Of a DNA stretch of 64,000 nt, positions 1 through 8,421 are shown in pieces (the first letter of the stretch is position 1; every line of letters begins with the position of its first letter). The notes beneath the pieces were generated by a model, which did no database searches, was not told where the DNA came from, and was given only the letters and a program-made list of their open reading frames with translations. The stretch comes from CAMLJR01 sp964631955 (GTDB lineage Bacteria; Pseudomonadota; Gammaproteobacteria; Pseudomonadales; CAMLJR01). The stretch spans positions 54,163 through 118,162 of the forward strand of contig CAZWBA010000011.1 in the NCBI GenBank assembly GCA_964631955.1, written 5' to 3'. The translations under genes were made by a program, and so were the position numbers.

Positions 1-794
1 AGCACGCCTGTTACCAATTCCCACGCTATCAGCCAGGCAACGTAGAGCACGATCAATGGGCCGCGCCCCCAGCGTCTGATCCCGACCATGCCGTGCACCA
101 GCGCAAACCCGGCCACGATGAACGGTATTGCAAACAGCACGCCCCAAACCTGATAGTCGTGACCGAGCTGTGCGATGAGCAAACCGGCGACAATCGAACC
201 AATGACAATCGCAACCGGCAGCCGCAAGCGATGGAACTCCTCGCGAAAACCGCCCGGGTTGTACAGCATCGCCTGCCACCAGCGCGCCACCAGTAGGGCG
301 ATTACCATCATGCTGGCGCTGCGCGCACCGAGCAAACCGCTGACTTGCGTGGTGCTCATCTGACCCAGCAGAGCCGCCTGTTCGGCGGGTATCCGCGCGC
401 GAAATGCCGTCAAAAACTCATTGAGCTTGTCGGTGAGCATCGCTACAAAATGGCTGTCGCTCACACTCAATATCGCTGCGGCTACCAACCCCGCAGTGAC
501 AACGATAACCAGCGCATACGGCCACGCACGCGTCAACCGCAATATCCACGCCGCTGCGGCCGTACCGATCAGGCCGATAACAGGACCCGGATCGCCTTGC
601 CAGAGCATCATGGCAACAGCGGCCAACGCACTCCAGCCGAGCACCACGAACGCATCCGTGCCCGAGCGACGCAGGGCGATCAACCCCACCACCGCCGCGC
701 TGACCCATGCAAAAAACGGGAGGACAACCCCGGCTATCGCTACGCTTATCGCCTGCACGCGTCCACGCATGACAAATTCAGCTAACGCGCGCAT
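1..794 (-). CDS. DUF2232-like polytopic membrane protein, C-terminus cut by window edge
   Basis: The minus-strand frame starts at an ATG whose protein begins MRALAEFVMRGR and stays open to the window edge (about 264 codons visible). Long hydrophobic stretches alternate with short Arg-rich loops, giving roughly six or more membrane helices. It lies 92 bp downstream of rpsR in the same orientation. In Pseudomonas-type gammaproteobacteria a DUF2232 (YybS-like) membrane protein sits between rpsR and rplI, and the opening residues resemble those proteins. Function is unknown in the family. I infer that rplI lies just outside the window. The identification rests on position and hydropathy rather than on a catalytic motif. 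Confidence 0.75.
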   Translation of the reverse strand, partial: MRALAEFVMRGRVQAISVAIAGVVLPFFAWVSAAVVGLIALRRSGTDAFVVLGWSALAAVAMMLWQGDPGPVIGLIGTAAAAWILRLTRAWPYALVIVVTAGLVAAAILSVSDSHFVAMLTDKLNEFLTAFRARIPAEQAALLGQMSTTQVSGLLGARSASMMVIALLVARWWQAMLYNPGGFREEFHRLRLPVAIVIGSIVAGLLIAQLGHDYQVWGVLFAIPFIVAGFALVHGMVGIRRWGRGPLIVLYVAWLIAWELVTGV

Positions 795-886
795 GGCCTA
801 TCGATTCCCACATAAGCGCATCTTACAAGGGCGCTCTCTGGATAACGCGCCCCCAAACACCATCAGTTACTTATTCGCGCAATGAC

Positions 887-1117
887 TTATTCGTGCTGGT
901 CCGAATACGGCAACAAAGCCAGATAACGCGCGCGCTTGATAGCGGTCGCGAGTTGGCGCTGATAGCGTGCTTTGGTGCCGGTGATACGGCTCGGCACGAT
1001 CTTGCCAGTTTCAGATACGTACGCTTTCAGAGTTTCGAGATCTTTGTAATCGATCTCTTTGGTGCCTTCAGCGGTAAACCGGCAGAACTTACGGCGACGG
1101 AAAAAACGTTGTGCCAT
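887..1117 (-). CDS. rpsR: 30S ribosomal protein S18
   Basis: This 76-residue basic protein begins MAQRFFRRRKFCRF and contains the S18 core ITGTKARYQRQLATAIKRAR. That is the usual length and signature of bS18. bS18 binds bS6 on the 30S platform. A good Shine-Dalgarno (CAGGAG) lies about 9 bp before the ATG. It follows rpsF by about 40 bp with no priB between them, which is the Pseudomonas-like rather than the enterobacterial arrangement. Cotranscription with rpsF and shared control through the rpsF leader is expected. Confidence 0.98.
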   Translation of the reverse strand: MAQRFFRRRKFCRFTAEGTKEIDYKDLETLKAYVSETGKIVPSRITGTKARYQRQLATAIKRARYLALLPYSDQHE

Positions 1118-1157
1118 GATCTAACTCCTGAGAATTCGTTATGAAAGAGGAAGAGTC

Positions 1158-1598
1158 TTACTCTTCGCCTTCTTCGCCATCGGCATCGTCGCCGTCTTCC
1201 AGCTCATCGCCAGCATCTGCGCGACGGCCTTCGCCATCATCGCGACGCTCTGGACGACCGCGGCGTTCACGGCTCTCTTTTTCAGCCTTCATGATCGGCG
1301 ATTCGTCGAGCACGGCTTCATCGCGCTGAATGATCATGTTGCGCAGAACGGCGTCGTTGTAACGGAAGTTGGTCGACAACTCATCGACAGCCGCTTGCGA
1401 GGCTTCGATGTTCATCAGGATGTAATGGGCTTTGTGCACCTTGTCGATCGAGTACGCCAGTTGACGGCGACCCCAATCTTCGAGACGGTGAATTTTGCCG
1501 CCGTCTTTCTCGATGCCTTGTTTGTAGCGCTCGACCATGGCCGGCACTTGTTCGCTTTGGTCGGGATGGACCAGGAACACTACTTCGTAGTGACGCAT
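1158..1598 (-). CDS. rpsF: 30S ribosomal protein S6
   Basis: The protein is 146 residues and begins MRHYEVVFLVHPDQSEQVP, the ferredoxin-like bS6 fold. The core of about 100 residues is followed by a charged tail, first Arg/Glu-rich and then almost purely Asp/Glu/Gly (last about 20 residues). The tail makes it longer than E. coli S6 (131-135 aa). Acidic S6 tails are the substrate of RimK glutamylation in E. coli; here the acidic tract is genome-encoded. AAGGAG sits 5 bp before the ATG. It is the first gene of rpsF-rpsR-DUF2232 and has a structured leader upstream. Confidence 0.98.
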   Translation of the reverse strand: MRHYEVVFLVHPDQSEQVPAMVERYKQGIEKDGGKIHRLEDWGRRQLAYSIDKVHKAHYILMNIEASQAAVDELSTNFRYNDAVLRNMIIQRDEAVLDESPIMKAEKESRERRGRPERRDDGEGRRADAGDELEDGDDADGEEGEE

Positions 1599-1619
1599 TG
1601 CTGCTCCTTACGGGTTGTA

Positions 1620-1644
1620 GTCACCCACTCGAAAGTGGTGTGAC
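1620..1644 (-). promoter_or_regulatory. rpsF leader hairpin, candidate S6:S18 autoregulatory element
   Basis: Read on the minus strand, this stretch forms a 10-bp stem interrupted by one bulged A and capped by a UUCG tetraloop. It is followed by a CCCG tract just before the Shine-Dalgarno of rpsF. A structured element in the rpsF 5'UTR that binds the S6:S18 complex is known in many bacteria and carries a CCG motif. The position and shape fit, but I could not fold it or match it to a covariance model. Confidence 0.5.
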
Positions 1645-1738
1645 AAGGAGTTAACGGATCGATGCTGGGTCGGTCCGCGGAAAAAGAGGCGCGATTTTAG
1701 GCAAGTGGCGCAACGGATGCAAGCTCGCCGTTCGTTTA

Positions 1739-2476
1739 TTACGCTTTCGGCTGACGCTGCCGGACGGCTTCAAATAAACAGATGCCTGTGGCGACCGAGA
1801 CGTTGAGACTGCTGACACTACCCGCCATCGGCAATTTGACGAGAAAATCGCAATGCTCGCGAGTGAGCCGGCGCAAACCGCTGCCCTCTGCGCCCATCGC
1901 AATCGCGATCGGACCTGCCAGATCCTGATCGTATATGAGCGTGTCGGCCTCGCCCGCGGTACCGACAATCCACACGCCCCACTCCTTCAGCTCGCGCAAC
2001 GTGCGCGCGAGATTGGTCACCTGCACGAACGGTACGACTTCGGCAGCGCCACACGCCACCTTGCGCACGACGGGCGTGAGACTGGCGGCGTTATCCTTCG
2101 GCGCAATCACCACATCGACACCCGCAGCATCGGCACTGCGCAGACAGGCGCCGAGATTATGCGGATCGGTGACGCCATCGAGAATTAATATCAATGGCTT
2201 TTCCGCGCGCCCGATCAGCTGCTTCAAATCGGTTTCGCGATACTCGAAATTATTCGCGAGCAGCGCAACGATGCCCTGATGCTTCACTTCATATTTATCA
2301 AGCGCATCGCGACTGACACGCGCGATGCGCATCTGTGTCTTTTCAGCGGTATGCAATAACTTTTGCATGCGCTGGTCGCTGCGACCTTCTAGCACCTGCA
2401 AACTTTCGATACGCTCGGGCGAGCGTTCGATCAATGCAGCGACCGCATGTATTCCATAAACAAAATCATTTTTCAT
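1739..2476 (-). CDS. rlmB: 23S rRNA (guanosine(2251)-2'-O)-methyltransferase RlmB
   Basis: This 245-residue SPOUT-family methyltransferase has an N-terminal L30e-like substrate-binding region (about 1-75) beginning MKNDFVYGIHAV. The three SPOUT motifs follow: DPHNLGACLRSA (catalytic Asn and Arg), the MGAEGSGL loop, and the C-terminal knot LPMAGSVSSLNVSVATG. RlmB methylates the 2'-OH of G2251 in the P loop of 23S rRNA. It starts 9 bp after the rnr stop, so it is probably the second gene of an rnr-rlmB operon, as in E. coli. Length and motifs are typical. Confidence 0.97.
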   Translation of the reverse strand: MKNDFVYGIHAVAALIERSPERIESLQVLEGRSDQRMQKLLHTAEKTQMRIARVSRDALDKYEVKHQGIVALLANNFEYRETDLKQLIGRAEKPLILILDGVTDPHNLGACLRSADAAGVDVVIAPKDNAASLTPVVRKVACGAAEVVPFVQVTNLARTLRELKEWGVWIVGTAGEADTLIYDQDLAGPIAIAMGAEGSGLRRLTREHCDFLVKLPMAGSVSSLNVSVATGICLFEAVRQRQPKA

Positions 2477-2485
2477 AAATACAAA

Positions 2486-5101
2486 TTACTTTCGAGGAGG
2501 ACGCTTCGAAGGCACCCTGGTTTTCTGGCGCAATTCGCTGCCACTCATGCGCGCGATTTTTTCGCGCTCGCTCAATCCAGAAGTTGTCGCAGAGGCACTC
2601 GGCTTTTCGCTGCGACTCTTCTTATCGCCTGCTGCCGGGCTATCAACTTTTCTTTTATCCGATTTTTGCGCGCCGCTTTTATTGCCGGCTGCCTTCACAT
2701 TTTTGCCTGACTTTTTACCCGGCTCTTTATGCGAGACAGGCGAAGGAGCAACTTCAGACTTTCCCGCCTTTTGGGATCGCCGCTGCGCACGCGTAACACC
2801 TGCTATCAATTCGAGATCAACTTTGCGATCGTCGAGATTTACACGCGCCACCTGCACGGTGACGTTATCGCCGAGCTGATAAAAACGCCCGCTCTTTTCG
2901 CCGATCAACCGATGCTTCACTGCATCGAAATGGTAGTAATCGCTTTCGAGCGCACTGATATGTACGAGCCCTTCGACATATAGATCCCTCAACTCGACGA
3001 ACAAACCGAAATTCGTCACCGCCGTGACGACCCCTTCGAATTGTTCGCCGACGCGATCCTGCAGATATTCGCATTTAAGCCACGCCATCACATCGCGCGT
3101 GGCTTCGTCGGCGCGGCGCTCTGTCATCGAGCACTGCTCACCGAGTGCGCTCAGCTCCCTGAGTTCGTAGGGATAGATTTGCGCTTTCGTTAAGGGCTGG
3201 GCACCTTCGGCAGGCAGCAGGCCTTTGCGCGTACCGCGCAACTTGCCGACCAGACCTTTGCCTTCGCCGCCGCCTCGCAACAAAAAACGAATGGCGCGAT
3301 GAATCAGCAAATCCGGGTAGCGGCGAATGGGCGAAGTGAAATGCGTATACGCCGCATAGTTCAAGCCGAAGTGACCTTCATTTTCAGCCTGATAACGCGC
3401 CTGACTCAGCGAACGCAACATGACCGTCTGGATGACATTCAGATCGGAGCGCTCCTGCACTTCATCCAGTAATTTCTGATAATCGATCGGTGTCGGCTTT
3501 TCGCCACCACCCAGATTCAAACCCAACTCACCGAGGAATTGTCGCAACGATAGCAAGCGCTGATCGGGCGGACCTTCGTGCACCCGATAAAGCGCGGGCA
3601 ACTTCAGCTTTCCTAACAGCTCAGCCGTGGCGACGTTTGCCGCCAGCATGCACTCTTCGATGATTTTGTGCGCATCGTTGCGAATGACCGGCACGATGCG
3701 GCTGATTTTGCGATCACGCGTGAACTCCACTTTCGTTTCGACCGTTTCAAAGTCGATTGCACCGCGCACATCGCGCGCCGCGCGCAACGCCTGATATAAA
3801 CGGTGCAACTCTTCGATATGCGGCACCAGTTTTTTATATTCGGAACGCAATTTGTAGTGATCGGCATTTTCCGCATCGAGCATCGCCGCAACTTTCGTAT
3901 ATGTCAGTCGCGCTTGCGAATGCATCACTGACTCGGAAAAGCGATAACCCGTGAGTTTACCGTCGGCGCTAATCGTCATTTCGCACGCCATGCAGAGACG
4001 ATCGACATTCGGCTTGAGCGAGCACAAACCATTCGATAGCGCTTCTGGCAACATCGGCACCACGCGATCAGGGAAATACACCGAATTACCGCGCACCTGC
4101 GCCTCGCGATCGAGCGCGCTGCCGACTTTCACATAATGCGACACATCGGCAATCGCCACCCACAAACGCCAGCCGCCGCCTTTCTTCACCTCGCAATAAA
4201 CTGCATCGTCAAAATCGCGAGCATCCTCGCCGTCGATGGTTACCAGCGGTAAATGACGCAGATCGATGCGCTGTTCTTTATCGTCTTCGGCGGGCTCGGG
4301 CGCAAACGTCTGCGCCTCGGCGACCGCCGCCTCGGGCCATACGAATGGAATGCCGTATGAACGAATCGCCACTTCGATTTCCATGCCCGGCGCCATATGC
4401 TCGCCCAGCACCTCGACCACGCGGCCACGCGCGGGCGAGCGAAAATCCGGCTGCTGCGTGATTGCGATCATCACGTACTGGCCATCGCGCGCGTTCAGAC
4501 TATCCTCGCCGCCGATCACTATCGTCTGATTGATACGCGGGTTCTCGGGTATCACACCGCCGCGTTCGCCACGCTCTCCCCTCGAATGAAAACGACCGAC
4601 GAGCTGTTGCGTATTGCGCTGCAGGACTTCGACGATCGTCGCTTCGCGCCGACCGCGGGCATCGACACCCGATTCACGCACCAGCACTTCGTCGCCATCG
4701 AATACCATCGCCATCTGGCGATTACTCAAATACAGATCGTCGCCCTTGCCAGCCGCGCCGCCGGTTTTCTCGCCAGCTTTTCTTTCCGGAATGACGAAGC
4801 CGTAGCCATCGCGATGGCCCTGCACGCGGCCGCGAATCAGATCGAGTTTCGACACCGCGCAAAACGCATCCCTGCGATTGCGCATGATCTGCCCGTCACG
4901 CTCCATCGCACGCAAACGCCGCCGCAGCGCTTCAACCTGCTCTAAATCATGAAGATCGAGCAGCTCGCACAAACGCGAATGATTGAGAGGACCGTCGCGC
5001 TCGAGCACTTCGAGAATATATTCGCGACTCGCGATGGGTCGTTCGTAATTTTCCGCCTCGCGGGCGGCATGGGGATCTGGCAATGACTTGCGCTTGGGCA
5101 T
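2486..5101 (-). CDS. rnr: Ribonuclease R
   Basis: This 871-residue 3'-5' exoribonuclease of the RNB family degrades structured RNA. In order: an N-terminal winged-helix region (about 20-90); two cold-shock/OB domains; the RNB domain with the metal-binding motif GEDARDFDDAVYCE near residue 290; an S1 domain starting near GEQFEGVVTAVTNFGLF; and a long Lys/Ser/Arg-rich tail of about 90 residues. The basic tail is typical of RNase R and separates it from RNase II. The listed ATG encodes MPKRKSLPDP, which is reasonable although no clear Shine-Dalgarno precedes it. It is followed directly by rlmB. Confidence 0.97.
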   Translation of the reverse strand: MPKRKSLPDPHAAREAENYERPIASREYILEVLERDGPLNHSRLCELLDLHDLEQVEALRRRLRAMERDGQIMRNRRDAFCAVSKLDLIRGRVQGHRDGYGFVIPERKAGEKTGGAAGKGDDLYLSNRQMAMVFDGDEVLVRESGVDARGRREATIVEVLQRNTQQLVGRFHSRGERGERGGVIPENPRINQTIVIGGEDSLNARDGQYVMIAITQQPDFRSPARGRVVEVLGEHMAPGMEIEVAIRSYGIPFVWPEAAVAEAQTFAPEPAEDDKEQRIDLRHLPLVTIDGEDARDFDDAVYCEVKKGGGWRLWVAIADVSHYVKVGSALDREAQVRGNSVYFPDRVVPMLPEALSNGLCSLKPNVDRLCMACEMTISADGKLTGYRFSESVMHSQARLTYTKVAAMLDAENADHYKLRSEYKKLVPHIEELHRLYQALRAARDVRGAIDFETVETKVEFTRDRKISRIVPVIRNDAHKIIEECMLAANVATAELLGKLKLPALYRVHEGPPDQRLLSLRQFLGELGLNLGGGEKPTPIDYQKLLDEVQERSDLNVIQTVMLRSLSQARYQAENEGHFGLNYAAYTHFTSPIRRYPDLLIHRAIRFLLRGGGEGKGLVGKLRGTRKGLLPAEGAQPLTKAQIYPYELRELSALGEQCSMTERRADEATRDVMAWLKCEYLQDRVGEQFEGVVTAVTNFGLFVELRDLYVEGLVHISALESDYYHFDAVKHRLIGEKSGRFYQLGDNVTVQVARVNLDDRKVDLELIAGVTRAQRRSQKAGKSEVAPSPVSHKEPGKKSGKNVKAAGNKSGAQKSDKRKVDSPAAGDKKSRSEKPSASATTSGLSEREKIARMSGSELRQKTRVPSKRPPRK

Positions 5102-5150
5102 GAAGGGAGGCTTATTTCGGCTTCGAAGGGTCGCCGCATTATACGCAGGA

Positions 5151-5179
5151 TTGACAAGGGGCGTAGCGATCAGTAAATT
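5151..5179 (+). promoter_or_regulatory. Sigma-70 promoter of tRNA-Leu
   Basis: A perfect -35 TTGACA is separated by exactly 17 bp from TAAATT. A GC-rich discriminator (GCGCGGCC) follows, as is common for stable-RNA promoters under stringent control. The predicted start is about 12 nt before the mature tRNA. Confidence 0.7.
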
Positions 5180-5197
5180 GCGCGGCCTTACCCCCTT

Positions 5198-5284
5198 GCC
5201 CAGGTGGTGAAATTGGTAGACACGCCAGCTTCAGGTGTTGGTGGCTTTGCGGCCGTGAAGGTTCAAGTCCTTTCCTGGGCACCA
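5198..5284 (+). tRNA. tRNA-Leu (anticodon CAG)
   Basis: The 87-nt gene includes an encoded CCA. The acceptor arms GCCCAGG and CCTGGGC pair perfectly. The anticodon stem CCAGC/GTTGG closes the loop TTCAGGT, giving anticodon CAG. A long variable arm (class II) and the T arm with GTTCAAGTC follow. A short inverted repeat (7-bp stem, 5290-5308) lies just after the CCA but has no T-run. The downstream neighbour is the displaced glyoxylate-locus segment carrying the LysR gene. Confidence 0.97.
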
Positions 5285-5428
5285 TTTAATCTGGATCGCT
5301 GATCCAGACGCACCAAATCCAGCAGCAACAAATCTCTCGAAAATGCGACATTCCGGTTGGCATAACCGCTCGCCACATGACTTCGATAAGAAGCAGCCAT
5401 CCTCCTCTGTCGTCTCTCCCTGGATCAC

Positions 5429-6603
5429 ATGGCTGCGTAACTTTTAAATTCAGGATTTCTTTTTCACACCCGATTTATTTTTCATGATCGATTCGCTTTT
5501 GACGGCCTGCTCATTTTTCACCAGCAGCTCGCGCGCAACTTCCTGAATTTTGCGGCGCAACCAGATATGCGCGTTGTTGTGCTGCAGTAGTGCGCTCCAT
5601 GCCATTTTCAATTCAATCGGCACGATGGGGAACGGCGGACGACGAATCGCAAGACGCGTATTGTGTGCCTGTAACAGTGCAGCCTGTGTCGGCAGCGTCG
5701 CAATCAGATCGGGCTGTTGCGCGAGCAGTGCAGCGACCTGGTAATGACGCGTAAAAATGCGAATGCGGCGCTGCCGGCCGATTTCAGCGAGTGCCTCGTC
5801 GACCCAGCCGAGCCTCAATGTGTCGCGCGGCGTCATTCCAGTACCCACGCCCATACCGGTTTTGCTCACCCAGATATGCGATGCCTGCAAATAAGTATCG
5901 AGCGTAAAATTATCGAGTATCGGGTTGTCCGCGCCGAGCAGACAGGAAAACGTGTCGCGCCACAACGTCGTGTGATGCAACGATTTGGGCAGATGATCAA
6001 AGCGGTTGATGGCAAGATCGATTTTGCCTTTTTCGAGATCGAGAAAGGTCACATCGGACGGCGTCAGAATATCGAACGCAATCCCGGGCGCTTCATCGCG
6101 AATCGCATCGAGCAGATGCGGCAGCAACGTCGATTCGGCGTAATCGCTCGCCATGATACGAAACAGCTGCTCGCTGTTTTGTGGCTCGAAACTGCTCGAC
6201 TGCACGACGACTTCGAGTTTGCTCAGCACCTCGCGCAATTGCGGCTGCAATTCGAGCGCACGCGCGGTCGGACGCATGCCCTCGCTGGTGCGAATCAGCA
6301 GCGGATCGTCGAACAGATCGCGCAGCCGGCGCAGGCCGTTACTCATCGCGGGCTGCGTGATATTAAGCTGCTCCGCTGCACGCGTGACGCTGCATTCGCG
6401 CAACAACACATCGAGATAAACGAGCAGATTGAGATCGACGCGGGCAAGATTCATAGTTTTGTAGTCAGAACGAAATTCACTAAAAGAATGGAAAGCGCAG
6501 TGTGAATCAACGCAGTGATTATGCGTATCGCCCGGGCTTTTCGCCAGTTGGCTCTCGCTTATCGCATTGCGTCGGGTGAAACATGTCCATCACCCGTCGC
6601 GCC
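5429..6603. repeat. Copy A of a segment from the aceA-like/LysR/aceK locus
   Basis: This segment starts with the last codons and stop of the aceA-like gene (ATGGCTGCGTAA, also at 14823-14834). It then carries a full LysR gene and its upstream region, and ends with the first codons of aceK (ATGTCCATC at 6583, as at 15197). By eye the shared flank of about 170 bp upstream of aceK is over 90% identical to copy B. The copied fragments of two unrelated neighbours show that the segment came from the glyoxylate locus. Confidence 0.85.
5450..6454 (-). CDS. LysR-family transcriptional regulator (intact copy)
   Basis: The protein is 334 residues. Its N-terminal winged helix-turn-helix (about 5-65) is typical of LysR and includes the recognition region TRAAEQLNITQPAMSNGLRR. 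The substrate-binding domain runs from about 90 to 300, and the Lys-rich tail is unusual. Beginning MNLARVDLNLLVYLD resembles NodD/LeuO/PcaR-type regulators. It sits alone between tRNA-Leu and the chemoreceptor. A broken copy with matching N- and C-terminal ends lies between the aceA-like gene and aceK, where it would be divergent from aceK. I infer that it was originally a regulator of the glyoxylate genes; the effector is unknown. Confidence 0.9.
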   Translation of the reverse strand: MNLARVDLNLLVYLDVLLRECSVTRAAEQLNITQPAMSNGLRRLRDLFDDPLLIRTSEGMRPTARALELQPQLREVLSKLEVVVQSSSFEPQNSEQLFRIMASDYAESTLLPHLLDAIRDEAPGIAFDILTPSDVTFLDLEKGKIDLAINRFDHLPKSLHHTTLWRDTFSCLLGADNPILDNFTLDTYLQASHIWVSKTGMGVGTGMTPRDTLRLGWVDEALAEIGRQRRIRIFTRHYQVAALLAQQPDLIATLPTQAALLQAHNTRLAIRRPPFPIVPIELKMAWSALLQHNNAHIWLRRKIQEVARELLVKNEQAVKSESIMKNKSGVKKKS

Positions 6604-6830
6604 GCCAGCCGCCGTCTTGACAGGCCTGCCCATTCTTCTATTCTCTGACGTGTGAGCAGCAATTGATCTAGCTCTACCCTCCGGTGTCGCCCGACCCTCG
6701 CGCACCGACAACACCTCCGGCCAGACCCTCGCCTAATTTACGCTTCGCCTGTCGCGCGTCGAACGCTTGCGATGCAATTGAGTTTTGCTGCCTTACGAAT
6801 CCATGTCGCTAATAAGGAGAGTAGTGCGCA

Positions 6831-8405
6831 ATGAAGATCAATATGCCGGTCAGCGGTCGCGAACAAATTTATGAAGTCGATGCGAATATTCTTTCCACCA
6901 CCAATCTCAAAGGTGCGATCACTTACGTAAACACCGATTTCATTCGCATCAGCGGCTTTGAGCGCGATGAGCTGATGGGAAAAAACCATAACCTCGTGCG
7001 CCATCCCGATATGCCGACGGCTGCGTTTGCCGATTTATGGCAGACGCTGCAAAGCGGACGGTCATGGATGGGCATGGTGAAGAATCGCTGCAAGAACGGC
7101 GATCACTACTGGGTCGATGCCTTCGTCACACCGATTCAGCACGATGGCGCCACCGTCGAATATCAATCGGTACGCTGCCTGCCCAACCGCGAATTCATTG
7201 CACGCGCGGAAAAACTCTACACAGAACTGCACAAGGAAAAAGGCACACGCCTGCTGCGCGCACCGCGGCTGTCGCTGACATGGCGATCGCTGCTGCCGAT
7301 TCTCGGCGGCATTTTAGCTGCCGTATTCGCCACCTGTTTTATTTCCAGCAAGCTGCTCGCGGCCATCGCCGTGCTCGCCAGCGGCTCGCTCGCCATCGCA
7401 GGCAATTATTTCGCGCTGCGACAGATGCACACGGTATTGAATGCCGTGCGCCAAAAACCGGGCAATACCGTCGCGCAATATGTCTACACGGGACGCATGG
7501 ACGAAGCCGGTGAAATCCTGCTGCGCATCAAAATGCTCGAATCGGAAACCGCCGGCCTGATCGGCCGCATTGCCGATAGCGCCGCCGGCACTGCCGAAGC
7601 CTCGGCGCAGGTCGACAGCGCAGTGGGCGAAACCAAACAGGCCGTCGATCATCAGCAGATGGAAGCCGAGCAGGTCGCCACCGCGATGCACGAAATGGCG
7701 ACCACCATCCAGGAAGTGGCGCGCAGCGCCTTGACCGCCTCGGAAACGGCCAACCACGGCTCGCGCGAAGTCAACACCGGCAAACAGCAGGTCGACGCCA
7801 GCCTGCACGCAATCATCGAATTGCAGAACGGTTTGAATACGGCCAGCGAAGTCATCGAAGCGCTCGAAGCGGAAAGCAACAGTATCAGCCAGGTGATCGA
7901 AGTGATCCGCAGTATCGCCGACCAGACCAACCTGCTCGCGCTCAATGCCGCCATCGAAGCCGCGCGCGCCGGCGAGGCCGGTCGTGGTTTTTCCGTGGTC
8001 GCCGACGAGGTGCGCATGCTCGCCACACGCACGCAGCAGTCGACCAGCGAAATTCAGGCGATGATCGAGCGTCTGCAGCACGGCACGCGCCAAACGGTCT
8101 CCGCCATGGCGATGGCCGATCAGCGCGCCGGGCGCTGCGCTACGCTCGGCGAACAATCGGCGACCGCGCTCGAATCGATTCGTCAGGCCATCAACATGAT
8201 CGATCAGATGAACACGCAGATTGCCACCGCCGTCGAACAGCAGAGCGTCGTCGCCGAGCAGGTCAGCCGCAATATCAGTTCGATTCGCGATCTCGCCAAT
8301 AAAAGTGCCGTCATGGCCAATCTGGGCGCCGCTGCCAGCATCCGCATGAGCGGAGTTTCGAAAAGTCTGCACGTACTGACCGAGCAGTTCTGGTCGAAAC
8401 GCTGA
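6831..8405 (+). CDS. Aer-like PAS-containing methyl-accepting chemotaxis protein
   Basis: The protein is 524 residues. A cytoplasmic PAS domain (about 15-115) carries the Aer-type stretch HNLVRHPDMP and the block MGMVKNRCKNGDHYWVDAFV. Two adjacent hydrophobic helices (about 150-200) anchor it without a sizeable periplasmic domain. The signalling domain ends in the conserved hairpin tip IADQTNLLALNAAIEAARAG and GRGFSVVADEVR. Aer PAS domains bind FAD and report redox or oxygen state to CheA through CheW. An AAGGAG site precedes the ATG. It is followed at 16 bp by an oxygen-binding ODP-type protein and then a c-di-GMP enzyme, so the three are probably one operon. The 200 bp upstream hold no other gene. 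Confidence 0.93.
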   Translation: MKINMPVSGREQIYEVDANILSTTNLKGAITYVNTDFIRISGFERDELMGKNHNLVRHPDMPTAAFADLWQTLQSGRSWMGMVKNRCKNGDHYWVDAFVTPIQHDGATVEYQSVRCLPNREFIARAEKLYTELHKEKGTRLLRAPRLSLTWRSLLPILGGILAAVFATCFISSKLLAAIAVLASGSLAIAGNYFALRQMHTVLNAVRQKPGNTVAQYVYTGRMDEAGEILLRIKMLESETAGLIGRIADSAAGTAEASAQVDSAVGETKQAVDHQQMEAEQVATAMHEMATTIQEVARSALTASETANHGSREVNTGKQQVDASLHAIIELQNGLNTASEVIEALEAESNSISQVIEVIRSIADQTNLLALNAAIEAARAGEAGRGFSVVADEVRMLATRTQQSTSEIQAMIERLQHGTRQTVSAMAMADQRAGRCATLGEQSATALESIRQAINMIDQMNTQIATAVEQQSVVAEQVSRNISSIRDLANKSAVMANLGAAASIRMSGVSKSLHVLTEQFWSKR

Positions 8406-8421
8406 CAATGAGGAGGTTTGT

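Noticed and set aside
5231..5428. 65-codon minus-strand frame over the tRNA-Leu 3' end
   Set aside because: It overlaps the mature tRNA and has no recognisable feature.
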